This document shows, piece after piece, positions 1 through 10,584 of a stretch of 34,722 bases of DNA (its first letter is position 1; every line of letters begins with the position of its first letter). A program made the position numbers and the translations under genes. The stretch is from Penium margaritaceum (lineage: Eukaryota; Streptophyta; Zygnematophyceae; Desmidiales; Peniaceae). The DNA is taken from assembly GCA_023375785.1 (NCBI GenBank), contig SZWC01003625.1, forward strand, positions 1 to 34,722. The letters run 5' to 3'. The notes under the pieces were generated by a model that was not told the DNA's origin, made no database searches, and was given only the letters and a program-made list of their open reading frames with translations.

Positions 1-1239
1 AGCATGTGAGCAGGGCTTCTTTTCTTGGTGGAAAATCACCAACTGAACCTCGGATCATGAAGATAACCAGTTGTTGATTCCCCTTATTTTTCTGTGGTAC
101 ATAGTGTCATTTGTAACCAGAATGTTTGAGCACATGAGATCATGGAGTGTTGTGATTTGTGCCGTTTCTATACAGTTTACTGTGACCACTCGGCCGTGTC
201 CATACTCGTGCAGATCCCTGAGGCAGGCGGCCCTGGTGACACCGGCGCGACGACAGGCGGCGCCCTACCCGTCTGGAGGTGACCGACCACTGCTCCAGAG
301 CCCCAGATGTCACCGGGACTCCTTGCTGTGTCTTCTACGTCTTGCAGGCGCCTTTCGGCGGACTGGGCATGAGACCCATTTGCATGTTTTTGCATTATAT
401 ACTCGCTGTCAGTCGATGGATGCATGCATGTGACCAGTCGTTGCGTGCGTCTTTTGATTCTGCACGTCTAGGTTCAGACGGCGCAGGATTCTGACATGTG
501 TGCGTAGAGTTACGGCCAAAACAGTGGTTTTAGGCCGGTTTTAGGACAGATCTAGGACTGCCGCGTGCGACACCCGCTGTGCGCCGCGGCAGGTATTTAT
601 GCCCTGGACCTGTCATTTGTCATCTCTCTCTGCATTTACTAAGCTATTGAAGCTTATGAGACTTTGCGCGTCTCCCTAGCCTGATCCTTGCTGTTTCTTG
701 CACCTGCCTGCTTGCTAGTGCATCAGCTGACTGGACAGTGTCGCCACGTCAGCAGCAGCAAGGCTAGGAAGCTTCCTAGCAGTTTCTCATGGAGATGATG
801 AAGAAGACTGCAAAACCATAGCACAAAGTCGTGGATATGGCTCTTACATCGAGATTGAGGCGAAATTTCTTGACATCAAACTCGTTTTTTCCACTTTGAT
901 ACAAGATGTCTCGTCCCGGGTAGAGACGACAAGAACATCTCCATTTTGTACCAAATTGCATGATGCTTGTCTCTATCTCATCTTGGTCGCGCTCACATCC
1001 GAGAAAATCTTGCATTTTGCACCATTGCAAGGGGAGAGAGAAACGACAAAGCAAGCTGCCGGAACGCACCCACTAAAAGCCTAACTCACTTTTGACTACA
1101 AGCAACTTAAAAGAAAAAAAGAAGCTAAGTCATAACCGTTTTTTTAGCAAACTCTGGAGTTCAAAAGTTAAACCCTTCGATTCTAAGGATAACACATCAA
1201 TCCTTTGCCACCTTGCCTGGAAACTGTAGGTCTGGACCA
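1..1239. other. Left flank, no gene recognised
   Basis: This is sequence outside composite element C. I see no ORF here that looks like a known protein. Around 597-650 a TATA-like stretch followed by a pyrimidine-rich run resembles an LTR promoter, but I find no second copy in the window. From about 1080 to 1200 the sequence becomes AT-richer. The open frames on both strands (for example 776-1069 on the minus strand) are short and unlike any family I know. It may be host intergenic DNA or a fragment of another old element. Confidence 0.5.
763..780. repeat. 18-bp perfect palindrome
   Basis: GCTAGGAAGCTTCCTAGC reads the same on both strands. It lies alone in the left flank, next to a short AGC-rich run. 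I cannot assign a function. It could mark an old element end or be chance. Confidence 0.6.
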
Positions 1240-1244
1240 ATGGA
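1240..1244 (+). repeat. Left target-site duplication of element C
   Basis: ATGGA lies immediately before the TGTTGG start of the LTR at 1245. The same five bases follow the LTR end at 30701. A 5-bp duplication is normal for copia integrase. The match 29.4 kb apart is the main evidence that everything between is one insertion plus later nested insertions. Confidence 0.8.
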
Positions 1245-1848
1245 TGTTGGTTTTTCACACATCTCTCATTTGTACTTTGTTGTTTCCTCCCGGCTTGTGT
1301 ACATTGGCGTGCAGATGACTAATGGCGAGACGTGACGCTGCTGGAGTGTCGTCTGGTGGAGCCGACACACGCTAAGGCCTACACACAGTTTGCTTGAGCC
1401 TCCTCCCTCCAACATGCTCACCTCCATCAACACACCTCTACAGTCGTGCCGCCAGCAGTCATTGTCGCTGCATATGCTGTCTGCATGCGTCCAGCGCTGT
1501 GTTTGACTACATTGTTGCGTCCGTAACGCCATGTGATGCCTAGGGTCCAAATCTGAAGGCACTGTTGGTACCGGGGACTAACGTAGACGCTAGCGGGGTT
1601 TAGGCAGTCAGAACTCCTCAATGCTATTTTTCCACTTGATTTTGACCGCACGACTGCATTTGCACCGTGCGTATTATGCTATGGTCCGGTTTTCAGGCAG
1701 AACAGACGACGCCCCGGTCTGGGCTGTCGGCCGTCTGGCAAGGCTCACCAAGAAAACCGTGCCTACCAGAAAATAGGTCTCTTTTCTAATTGGCTTAGAA
1801 ACTGAGTAACAAGCTCTACTGAGCTGGTGGGGGGGGGGGGATTGGAAA
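1245..1848 (+). repeat. Element C 5' LTR, left part
   Basis: The segment aligns along its length with the start of the LTR at 29855-30701, with roughly ten percent differences by eye. It runs into a tract of 12 G (1829-1840) that matches a 16-G tract at 30442-30457 in the other LTR. Similarity stops shortly after, where the LTR of element A begins. Position 1841-1848 is a poorly matching remnant, so the exact break is uncertain by a few bases. Confidence 0.85.
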
Positions 1849-2701
1849 TTTTGGTTTTTGTGCATCTCTCATTGTGCTCTGTTGTGTCCTCCCAGCTTGT
1901 GTACATCGGCGTGCAGATGACCGACGGCGAGACTCGACGCTGGTGGAGTGTCGTCCGGTGGAGCCGACGCATGCTGAGGCCTGCTCGCAGTTCGTTGGAG
2001 CCTCCTCCCTCCGGCGACGTGCTCAGCTCCATCGGCAGGCCTCCTCGGGGGTCGGGCCGCCGGCGGTTACTGCCACCGCAGATGCTGCTTGCATGCTCCC
2101 AGCGCTGATTCGGACTGTGCCATTGCGTCTGCAGCATCATGCTCCGCCTAGGGTCCGTGTCTCTTCCTGCGTGGCACTCTTTGGCATCGTGGACTGTTGT
2201 AGGCACTGCTTGGGTTCGGGCAGCCATAACTCTTTGCTGCTATTCTTCTAGCTCATTCTGACTGCACGACTGTGTTTGCAGCGTTGGTATTATGGTATGG
2301 TCTAATTTTCAGGTAAAATGGACGACGCCCAGGTTTTGGGCTGTCGGGTGTCTGGCAGGGCTCACCGAGAAAACCCTGCCTGCCACAAAATAGGTCTAAG
2401 ACTATTTTATGATTAGCTGGTTAGCTGAGAAACAAGTTCTACACCAGTGGGGGGGAGGTAGAACTTGGAGGGGTCTCCCATTGTTGCTCATTCTTCATTC
2501 CTAATCAGTCACTTTCAATTTTCAGTTGCTTTCTGGCGCTAACGTTGGCGCACGCATTTCTGAGTAACAATCACAGAGCTTCCAGGCTTAGTCTCTAGAG
2601 CAAGAGACTGAAGGGGGCAGTAGACTTAAGCAACTAGCGTGGAAGCCCGCACGCTCCATCAACAACGCTGTTGCCCCAACCTGCTGCCCAGTTTTCCTTT
2701 T
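1849..2701 (+). repeat. Element A 5' LTR
   Basis: The LTR is 853 bp and begins with TTTTGG where the partner at 10585 has TGTTGG, so the canonical TG has mutated. It contains a 7-G tract at 2449-2455 at the place where the C LTRs carry 12 and 16 G. It ends directly at the PBS at 2702. The last third has the same order of blocks as the C LTRs. Confidence 0.85.
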
Positions 2702-2714
2702 TGGTATCAGAGCC
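2702..2714 (+). other. Primer-binding site, initiator tRNA-Met 3' end
   Basis: TGGTATCAGAGCC is the classical plant copia PBS, complementary to the 3' terminal bases of cytosolic initiator tRNA-Met. It abuts the 5' LTR with no gap, which fixes the LTR end. Confidence 0.92.
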
Positions 2715-2796
2715 AGAGCGTAGTAGCAGCAGCAGAAGACTGGTGTACAGGTGCCAGACAAAGCCAGCGGGACCCCATACACGCCAGTGCAGGGGA

Positions 2797-2901
2797 AATG
2801 CTGCCGGATCTTTTCCGGCAGCATTGACCCGCCTGGCGTCAGATTGTTTCCCACGGCCACGGGGCCAGGGGAAATGCTTCCGGATTTTTTCCGGCAGCAC
2901 T
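2797..2901 (+). repeat. Pair of leader hairpins
   Basis: Two inverted repeats occur in the leader. At 2797-2825 the arms AATGCTGCCGGA and TCCGGCAGCATT pair over 12 bp around a 5-nt loop. At 2873-2901 the same motif recurs with two mismatches. Element C has two degraded counterparts at 22568-22599 and 22643-22671, so the pair is ancestral. Position just after the PBS suggests an RNA packaging or dimerisation signal, but that is inference. Confidence 0.65.
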
Positions 2902-4014
2902 GACCCTCACGCGTGTCGCGAGGAGGTGAGCGGCAGGCCGCGTCCGACACCTGCAGGTGATAACACACGCGGCGACGTCACCCAGGTGTAGTGATTGGCA
3001 CCAGCGAGTAGCAGCAGCAGCCTGCAACAGTAGCAGCGGTAGGCAACTGCAGCGAGCACTGGCAGCAGCAGCCAGCAGCACCAGTCGGCAGTAGCAGCAG
3101 CAGCTCGTAGCAACTCACAGCAGCAGCAGTAGTAGCCGGCAGCAGTAGCAACGTGCAGTAGCTCGCAGCAGCAGCAGCCTGCAGCAGCAACAGCAGCCTG
3201 CAGCAGCAACAGCAGCTCGCAGCAGTAAGCAGCAGTAGCGGCAGTGAGCAACAGCAGGGAGCAGCAGCCGGCATCAGCGAGCAACAGCTGCTGCTGCTCG
3301 TAGCCCGTAGCTCGCTGCGAGCAACGGGCTGCAAACAGCGAGCTCGCTGCCTGCTACGAGCAGCAAGCTGCTGGTAGCAAGCAGCAAACTCCCTGCTCGC
3401 AGCCTGCNATCTTTTCCGGCAGCATTGACCCGCCTGGCGTCAGATTGTTTCCCACGGCCACGGGGCCAGGGGAAATGCTTCCGGATTTTTTCCGGCAGCA
3501 CTGACCCTCACGCGTGTCGCGAGGAGGTGAGCGGCAGGCCGCGTCCGACACCTGCAGGTGATAACGCACGCGGCGACATCACCCAGGTGTAGTGATTGGC
3601 ACCAGCGAGTAGCAGCAGCAGCCTGCAACAGTAGCAGCGGTAGGCAACTGCAGCGAGCACTGGCAGCAGCAGCAGCAGCCAGCAACACCAGTCGGCAGTA
3701 GCAGCAGCAGCTCGTAGCAACTCACAGCAGCAGCAGTAGTAGCCGGCAGCAGTAGCAACGTGCAGTAGCTCGCAGCAGCAGCAGCCTGCAGCAACAACAG
3801 CAGCCTGCAGCAGCAACAGCAGCTCGCAGCAGTAAGCAGCAGTAGCGGCAGTGAGCAACAGCAGGGAGCAGCAGCCGGCATCAGCGAGCAACAGCTGCTG
3901 CTGCTCGTAGCCCGTAGCTCGCTGCGAGCAACGGGCTGCAAACAGCGAGCTCGCTGCCTGCTACGAGCAGCAAGCTGCTGGTAGCAAGCAGCAAACTCCC
4001 TGCTCGCAGCCTGC
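2808..4014 (+). repeat. Near-identical 600-bp duplication around a single N
   Basis: Positions 2808-3407 and 3409-4014 are almost the same. The differences are a few substitutions and two extra CAG triplets in the second copy. The two copies meet at one N at 3408. This looks like two overlapping contig ends or two haplotypes joined without merging, not a real tandem repeat. True leader length of element A is then about 600 bp shorter than shown. Confidence 0.85.
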
Positions 4015-4440
4015 TACCCACAGCGAGCAGCGAGGCTTGCTGGGCCAGACGAGAAGAAAAAAAATAAAAATAAAGGCTAACAAAAAATTCCCCTACCCCA
4101 GCAGCAGTTTCCATAGCTGCTGCGGCAGCCACAGCACCCGCAGCAGCACGCAGCAGCAGCAGCAGATGCTGTTGCCACAACAGTCGTAGCAACAGTAGCA
4201 GCAGCAGCAGCAGCAGTAGTAGTTGCTGTTACCACAGCAGCCGTAGCAGCAGTAGCAGCAGCCGCAGCAGCAGTAGCAGCAGCTGCAACAGTAGCTTCAG
4301 TAGCAGCAGCAGTAGCAATAGGAATAGTAGTAGTAGCAGCAGCAACAACAACAGCAACAGCGGTAAGCAGCAGTAGCGGCAAAAAAAGGAATAGCATCGG
4401 CATCAACAATAGCAGCCGTTGCAGCTGTATAGTAGCGGCC
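2990..4440 (+). repeat. CAG-derived triplet tract in the leader of A
   Basis: Most of this stretch consists of CAG, TAG and CAA triplets with GCA/AGC phasing and short interruptions. On the minus strand it gives long artificial Leu/Ala/Cys-rich frames. No start codon with coding character is visible, so I treat it as untranslated leader. Element C has a matching tract at 22785-23680. Part of the length comes from the duplication around the N at 3408. The tract sits between the leader hairpins and the TGACGTCA cluster in both elements. Confidence 0.8.
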
Positions 4441-4459
4441 CTCACCACAGCCGCTACTA

Positions 4460-4640
4460 ACGTCAGCATCCAGTCTCTGACGTCACTGCTGACATCACTG
4501 CTGACGTCATCAACAAAAAAGGGGGTAGAAGGGTAGGGAAGAAACTCTATCGCAGCACCAGTAGCAGATTACGCTACAATAGCTGCTGACGCCAGCTGTC
4601 CTAGGAAAACGTCACTGCTGACATCAGCAGCACACAAAAC
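4460..4640 (+). promoter_or_regulatory. TGACGTCA (bZIP/CRE-type) cluster before ORF0 in A
   Basis: TGACGTCA occurs at 4478-4485 and 4502-4509. Related forms lie between and around them (AACGTCAG at 4459-4466, TGACATCA, ACGTCACTGCTGACATCA near 4610). Element C has the same kind of cluster at 23692-23844. TGACGTCA is a known bZIP factor core. Use as an internal enhancer or promoter is inference, because the repeats may simply be part of a decayed CTGCTGACGTCA array. Confidence 0.45.
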
Positions 4641-4675
4641 ACAAAAAAAAACAAAGAGATGGGGGCACCAAAACC

Positions 4676-5129
4676 ATGGCTAACAGCCCCAATGGGGAGG
4701 GGTCCTCCTTCGTTGGGGGGACCCCCAGGGGGGGTACCCCTCCCTTTTCTTGCAATAGCTGCAACAGCAGCAGCAGCAGTAGTAGCAATTGCGTTCTAGG
4801 AACAGCAGTAGCTGTAGCTACAACAACAGCAGTAGCAACAGCAACAACAACAGCAACTGCAGCAGCAGCAGCAGCAGCCGTAGTAGTAGCGGCAGCAATA
4901 GAAGCAATAGCCCACAGGCGTCGTCGTCGGCACCTCTAACCCCCTGACTGCCATTCAGCAACAGCTCGCCGCCCTGATGCAACAGCTTGCAGCACTAGAG
5001 CCACTGGCCTCACAGACTGCCACCAGTGCCCCTCCGCCATTCATTCCTCCTGGGCACACCAGCCAGCTGTATCCGCTGCCACGCATTACCTGGCGCGGCA
5101 GCAGACTCAGCACCAGCGGCAGAAAGTGA
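4676..5129 (+). pseudogene. ORF0 of element A: Gln-rich upstream ORF, broken
   Basis: I do not recognise a family. The ATG at 4676 starts a short segment with the motif NGEGS and a run of Gly/Pro, matching the N-terminus of the same ORF in element C. A one-base insertion near 4748 shifts the frame at the start of a Gln-rich tract made of CAG, TAG and CAA. From about 4803 the frame reads through a conserved block: PTGVVVG, then a Leu/Gln heptad-like stretch QQQLAALMQQLAAL, then an aromatic-proline block containing LYPLP. It ends at TGA 5127-5129. The C copy (23886-24506) stops at the homologous codon. The gag frame begins in the -1 register at this stop. It could be a separate small protein or an N-terminal extension of Gag made by frameshifting. 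The Leu/Gln block suggests a short coiled coil. Confidence 0.6.
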
Positions 5130-6530
5130 CCGTCGTCCTTGGCCCCACTCTGGGCGCCGGCCGCAGGCAAAAGGACTTTGAGACATCGCCCCCTTCGCTT
5201 CAGGTGGGCAAGCAGTTCCGGAGCTGGGAGCTCAGCTCTCGCATCTAGGCGTAGGGTGAGGGTCTGTGAGGATACTACACCCTCCCGTATGACTCCACCC
5301 ATGCCGTCCAGCTGTATGACGCCGGTCGCGCCGTACGCGTCCTCGTCCCCATCCCTCCTTTGGCTTCCCGCCTGGCCCTAGAGCCCTTTCTTGGCAACTT
5401 TACCATTGGCGGAACCCCTAACCCTGCAGCCGTGTGGCACGTCCTCACTCGTCCCCATCGCCTGTCCAGCGACATTGAGACCAGCCATTTGTTGCGGGAG
5501 TTCAACACCATGCACATGGGGGAGACTGAGATAGTCATTGCGTATTGGAAGCGGGTTGAGGACATCGTCCGCCGCCTAGGTACCTCTGCTCCACCCCCTT
5601 TGGCTGCGGTCCTCACCATCAAGCGCGGTTCACCAGCGCGTACGCGGACGTCTTTGTCCACTACTCTCAGGACGTCCTCTCCACCATGGCGGCCTAGGGC
5701 ACCCTCATGCCTGGGCATACGAGCTCTTCCTCAGGATTGAGGAAGCTCACTTGAAGTCCCGTCTCCAGCGCACAGAGGCCCTTGCCTCCCCTGCCATGGC
5801 TTCCGTGGCAATCGCTTCTCTCGCAGCCGCATCTTCCTCCACCAGCTCCTCGTAGCCGAGGAAGAAGAAGCATCGGAGTAAGAAGGGCAAGGGTCTATAG
5901 CAACAGCAGCAGCAACAACGGTCGACTGGGTCCTATAGTGGCTCGGTCTGCCACAACTCTGGCCAGCCAGGGCACGGGTGGTACACGTGCTCGCTACCGA
6001 TGGACAAGGCGCGCATCATCGCCACCATGTGTCGCCTGTGGGAGCGCCGTCTCGCCTCTTCCGCCGTACCTGTCGCCACCCCTGACGTCGCGATCTCGTC
6101 CAGCGGCTCCACGCCTCCGACCGCGACACCAGTCCCACAGACGCCAGCTCCTCAGCAGTATCATCCATAGCCATCGACACCTCCGTTCCCTTCACCGGGG
6201 TCTGGTGCCATCACTTCGCACTCATTCTACACTCCCATGTCGTCCACGCGCGAGCGTCAGCTAGAGCAGTTCATTGAGCTTCAGCTCGGCCTGCCTCGCC
6301 CTCCCCCCCCAGGGAAGTGCAAGTTACGTCACATCCTGCTCATCCTCATTGCCCTGCATGACTGAGCTTGAGCTACGGTCGCGTCCTACTTCCTTGTCTG
6401 TCTCGCCATCCCCTGTGATCTCCTCTACCGCCTTTCGTTTCAATGTTGCGAGGCTTGATGATTGACAGTCTCGGTTTACGCCCCCTTCCACCGCGTCCGC
6501 GTCTCTCACTTGCTGCCATGTGACTGTCAG
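5114..6530 (+). pseudogene. Gag of element A (copia capsid/nucleocapsid), broken
   Basis: Gag forms the virus-like particle and binds the element RNA. The frame opens with VTVVLGPTLGAGRR, close to VMLVLGPTLGAGRR in C, then an SWEL segment typical of the copia Gag N-terminus. A conserved core follows around 5400-5620 with LTRPHRLS and REFN. The nucleocapsid zinc knuckle is at 5949-5990. It has first Cys, His and last Cys, but the second Cys is Ser (TCT at 5958-5960). Frameshifts lie near 5629, 5712 and in a C-run near 6308. Stops include TAG in the segment aligned to C around 5248-5254, where C has TGG and CAG, and TGA at 5271 where C has TGG. No ATG remains at the expected start, where C has one. 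It joins protease downstream without a gap, as in a gag-pol polyprotein. Confidence 0.75.
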
Positions 6531-6540
6531 TGATCTGGCG

Positions 6541-8005
6541 ACTGTGGTCTAGGATCCTGCCGAGACCTGGATCATCGACATCGAAGCCACGCATCACATG
6601 ATGGCCTCTCGCGAGGCCTTTAGTATGCTTGGTCCTGTTGGCGATGTCTCCGGGGTCCTGACGGTCTCCGGGGTCCGGACGGGCTCCAGACAGGTGTTAC
6701 CTGTCCGCGGTGTCGGCGTCGTTTGTTTCCGTGGTCCTCCCGGTAACATCTTCGTGACCAGTGTCCTCTTCGTCCCTGGTCTTGAGCGCAGCCTTCTGTC
6801 CGTTACTGCCCTTGACCGCATGAGCATGGACGTTGTGCACTTGCGTGGTATCGACATTGTGTCGTTGCGTCCGTCCGGTCTTGTCGTTTTGCACGCCACC
6901 GCCCGTGACAACCTGTGACACGTACCTCGTATGTCCTCCGCTCCTTTCGTCCCCTCCTCGTCAGCCGCCACGGGCCATGTGTTCGTCACCAGCACGCTCT
7001 CTCCACAGCACACCCAACTCTTGCACAGCCACCTTTGCCACGTCTACTCTGCTGCCGTAGACAGCATGCTCCGCACCCAGCCGGCCAAGGGCCTTGACCC
7101 GGAGACTTTCCCTCTCCCGTACCCCACGAAATGCGTTGATTGCGCTCAGGGCAAGATGCATCGGCCCACATACCCTCTGTCCTCCTTCCATGCTTCCGCC
7201 CCTTTAGACCTGGTCCATTCCGATGTCATGGGTCCTCTACCTACCGAGTCTTTCGGAGAGCACGGCCGCTGTGTCCTCACCCCCACGAACGACTAGTCTC
7301 GCTACCGCTGGGTCTTCTGCCTTCGGCAGAAGAGCGATGTTGCCCGTGCCATTCAGGACTGGATTGTCTTTGCTGAGCGCAAGTGTGGTCGATATCTTCG
7401 CCGCTTTCGCTCGGATCATGGTGGTGAGTACATCGGTGAGACCACGACTTTCCTTGCCTCCCGCGGTATCCACCACGAGACGTCCGCGCCCTACACGTCC
7501 GCCCAGAACGGTGTCTCCGAACGGTGGAACCGTACCATGGCTGACGCCGTCTGCACCATGCGGGTTGAGTCTGGCCTCTCCGATGGCTTCTATTTTTTCT
7601 TCCATGGCCTACATGACGTGGGTCTGGAACGGGATTCCCCACGGACCCCTTCCCCGCCAGTCCATGCTGTACCAGCAATGGTGCGGTCAACCAGCCGACC
7701 TCCGTCTTGCTCATGTCCGGGGCTGTGTGGCCATTATGTGGCTGCCCGTCCCGCAGTAGGGCGGCAAGCTCGCCCCCCGCGGGCGTTCTTGAACCTTTTT
7801 GGATATCTCTCATCAGTCCAAGGCTTGGCGCTTCTAGGATCCCTCCCAACACTGCATCGTCGAGTCCTACGATGCCCTCTTCTTTGAGGAGCTATTTCCA
7901 CGCGATCTCGTTTGCTCCAACTTGTCAGTGTCCCTCCTGTTGCATGGGAGAGTGGTGAGTGCATCCTTCGTCATGCCGCTTCTGGGAGGCACATCACTTC
8001 GTCCC
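6541..8005 (+). pseudogene. Protease and integrase of element A, broken
   Basis: The aspartic protease site follows WII at 6577-6585, but reads D-I-E instead of the catalytic D-S-G kept in C, so it is inactive. Integrase follows: a His/Cys-type segment ending CVDCAQGKM, the first catalytic Asp in LVHSDVMG near 7215, the second in RSDHGGEY, and the Glu in SERWNRT. So the DDE triad is still readable. Stops include TAG at 6550 (Gln in C), TGA 6916-6918 (TGG in C) and TAG 7294-7296 (Tyr in C). A frameshift near 7595 moves the rest into another frame. Three further TAG codons lie at 7757-7860. The C-terminal part leads into the Pro/Ala repeats. Confidence 0.8.
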
Positions 8006-8009
8006 TCCA

Positions 8010-8590
8010 AGCCAGTAGCCCCCGTCGTGCCCACTGGCCCCTCTGAGCCAGTAGCCCCAGTCTTGCCCACTGGCCCCTCCGAGCCAGCAGCCCCAGTTGC
8101 GCCCATTGGCCCCTCCGGGCCAGTTGGCCCAGTTTCGTCAACTAGTCCCTTCGAGCCAGCTGCCCCAGTCGTGTCCACTGGTTCCTCCAGGCTGGCCGCC
8201 CCAGTCACGTCCATTGGTCCCTCTAGGCGAATCGCCCCAGTCGTGTCCACTGGTCCTTTCGGGCCAGCCGCTCGAGTCGCGTCCACTGGTCCCTCCAGGC
8301 CAGCTGCCCCAGTCGCGCCCGCCGGCCCCTCCAGGCCGGCGGCCGCAGTCGCGTCCGCTGGCCCCTCTTGGCCAGCTGCCCCAATCGCGCCTGCCGGCCC
8401 CTTCGGGCCCGCGGCCCCAGTCGCGTCCGCTGGCCCCTCTGGGCCAGCTGCCCCAGTCGCGCCCGCCGGCCCCTCCGAGCCGCCGGCCTTAGTTGCGTCC
8501 GCTGTTCCCTCCGGGCCAGCAGCCCTAGTCGCATCCGCTGGTCCATCCGGGCCAGCAACCCCGTCCGCCTCCGTCGGCCCATCAGACTCG
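8010..8590 (+). repeat. 36-bp coding minisatellite (12-residue Pro/Ala repeat), element A
   Basis: About 16 tandem units of 36 bp encode a 12-residue pattern close to PVAPAGPSGPAA. The units sit in the variable linker between integrase and RT and stay in the pol frame. Element C has an equivalent array at 27330-27895 with a different consensus, so the array predates the split and each copy has changed on its own. The linker is probably unstructured. A role is unknown. Confidence 0.85.
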
Positions 8591-8599
8591 GTGCCATCT

Positions 8600-10477
8600 C
8601 CTGCCCTGCCGCGCTACACGCGTGGCCCAGGCGGCAGCCTCCAACCCAGACCGTCAGTGAGCGCGTAGGCCGCAGTACCTCGCCTAGTGGTGTCTCGGCC
8701 CCTTGTCGCGCCACATATCTTTTCCAATCCTACGGTCATGAGTGGGGACCCTAGCACTAAGGCCCTCGGCCTGACCACTTCGGCTATCATTGTAGACCGT
8801 CATCTTGGCTTTGCACTAGGCTACGCCATGCGTCATCATGAGCATCGACATGCTGTCGTGGCTGCACTCGCATGGATCCCACGTGGAGCTCGACATGCAC
8901 ACACCATCTCATTCCGCTCCATAGCACGCCCGGAGGACAAGGCCACTATGCGCCAGGCTCGAGCCTCTCCTGAGGCCGCACACTCGGATGCTGCCTGTAC
9001 TAACGAGCTCGCTCCTATCCGACAGCACCATGTGTATGACCTCGTTGACCTCCCTTCAGGTCGGAAGGCCATCGGTGCCAAGTGGGTCTTTCAGCGCAAA
9101 TGGAAGCCTGATGGTTCCTTGGACAAGTACAAGGCCCGCCTCACAGCTAAGGGGTTTTCTTAGGTCCCTAGGGTCGATTACAACTAGATCTTTGTCCCAG
9201 TTGGCCGGTTCTCCACGAGCCGGGCGCTCTTTAGCTTGGTTGCCCAGCATGGATGGGAGCTACACTAGATGGACGTGAGTAACGCCTTCCTCCATGGTTC
9301 ACTGGAGGGTGAGGAGCCTCCAAGCTTTGACGATGACACTGGGAGAGGTTTGCGGCTACGGAAGACCCTCTACGGCTTGAAGTAGTCGTATTGGTGCTGG
9401 AACTTGGAGATCATCAGCATGCTCCTTTGCGATGACCTTCAGCGCAACACCGCAAACCCTGCACTGTTCGTCAGCCCGCGAGACCAGACCCTCGCCGTTG
9501 TCCTAGTCTACGTCGACGATCTCCTCATTGCGTCACCTGACATGGGTGCCATCCAGCGTGTCAAGGACTTACTGCACACCGCCTACCAGATGAAGGATCT
9601 CGGGTCTTCTCGAGTCTTCCTGGGCATGGAGCTCGAGCATGATCGCTCCTAGGGCATTCTACACGTCCACTAGGCTGCCTATGTGTAGACCCTAGCCACT
9701 CGCTTGGCCGAGAACCTGCCCCTCGTGCCCAGCGCATCTTCACCCATGTCACCTGATGGCCAGGTGAAGCTGGAGATTCCTGATCCAGCCGTTGTGGGGA
9801 AGCCAGTTGACGTGACCACATATCTGCAAGTCATGGGGTCACTGATGTTCCTGGCGATGACGATGCGCCTAGACATCGCGTTCGCCGTCAACCTCCTGGC
9901 TCAGTTTTCTCAGGAGCTGCGTTACCTCCACTTTGAGGCCGCAATCCGAGTACTGTGCTACGTTCTCTCGACTCCTTGGCAAGGTCTCATGTTCCGCCGC
10001 TAGCCCAATGTCGTTGCGGTGGGCTACACTGACAGTGACTGGACCGGCAGTCCAGACGGCAAGAGTCGCACAGGCTGGATCTTTCTTATCGGCAACACGG
10101 CTGTGTCCTAGCGCACTTGCAAGCAGGGGTGCATTGCACACAGCATTGTTGAGGCTGAGTACGTGGCCCTTGGCTCAGGCGCGTGTGAGAGTGAGTGGTT
10201 GCGTCGTCTGTTGTCCGAATTGCGACAATTCGTCGCATTCATCACGTTGCATTGTGACAATGAGAGTGCCATGGCCATTGCCAACAATGACGGCGTGCAT
10301 CACACACGCACAAAGCAAATCAACGTTGAGTATCACTATGTGCGTTCACTGTTGCATGACGGCAGCATCAGCATTGTGTGGATTGAGACAACACGGCAGC
10401 TGGTTGACTTCTTGACCAAGGCACTGAAGCGCGACTCGTTCAAGAAGGCTGTGAGTTCGGTTGGCGTGCATCCGTGA
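8600..10477 (+). pseudogene. Reverse transcriptase and RNase H of element A, broken
   Basis: This part of pol copies the element RNA into DNA. After a conserved RYTRGPGGSL segment, RT begins near 8990 with VYDLVDLPSGRKAIGAKWVF and DKYKARLTAKGF. The catalytic YVDD box is intact at 9509-9520. RNase H has the YTDSDW block near 10027, EAEYVALG and DNESAMAIANN. The frame is constant from about 7597 to the stop at 10477, but it is interrupted by TAG at Gln positions (9163-9165, 9185-9187, 9266-9268, near 9382 and several at 9650-9690) and at a Trp position (10109-10111). C has CAG at the codons matching 9185 and 9266 and TGG at that matching 10109. The C-terminus lies about 100 bp before the PPT, as expected. 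Confidence 0.88.
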
Positions 10478-10575
10478 GTGGCTCTCTTTGTCCCTGCCTA
10501 CGTCTCTGCGTGCCTTGGGGGAGTCTGGTTGTTGACTGTGTCTCTGCCCGCACATGTGCACCACGCCTGTGAGTC

Positions 10576-10584
10576 ATGGGGGAG
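10576..10584 (+). other. Polypurine tract of element A
   Basis: ATGGGGGAG directly precedes the LTR start TGTTGG at 10585. This is the plus-strand primer site for retroviral-type replication. Element C has the identical tract at 29846-29854. Confidence 0.85.

Noticed and set aside
776..1069. Minus-strand ORF of 97 codons in the left flank
   Set aside because: No family resemblance, and an overlapping open frame of similar quality on the other strand.
2907..4469. Long minus-strand Leu/Ala/Cys-rich open frames over the CAG tract
   Set aside because: They are by-products of trinucleotide repetition, exist in several frames at once and have no domain features.
5114..10477. TAG reassigned to Gln in the host nuclear code
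   Set aside because: TAG and TGA also occur at Trp and other positions, CAG is still used at most Gln codons, and frameshifts and lost catalytic residues show plain decay. Deamination at CHG sites explains the pattern without recoding. A check of intact host genes would settle it.
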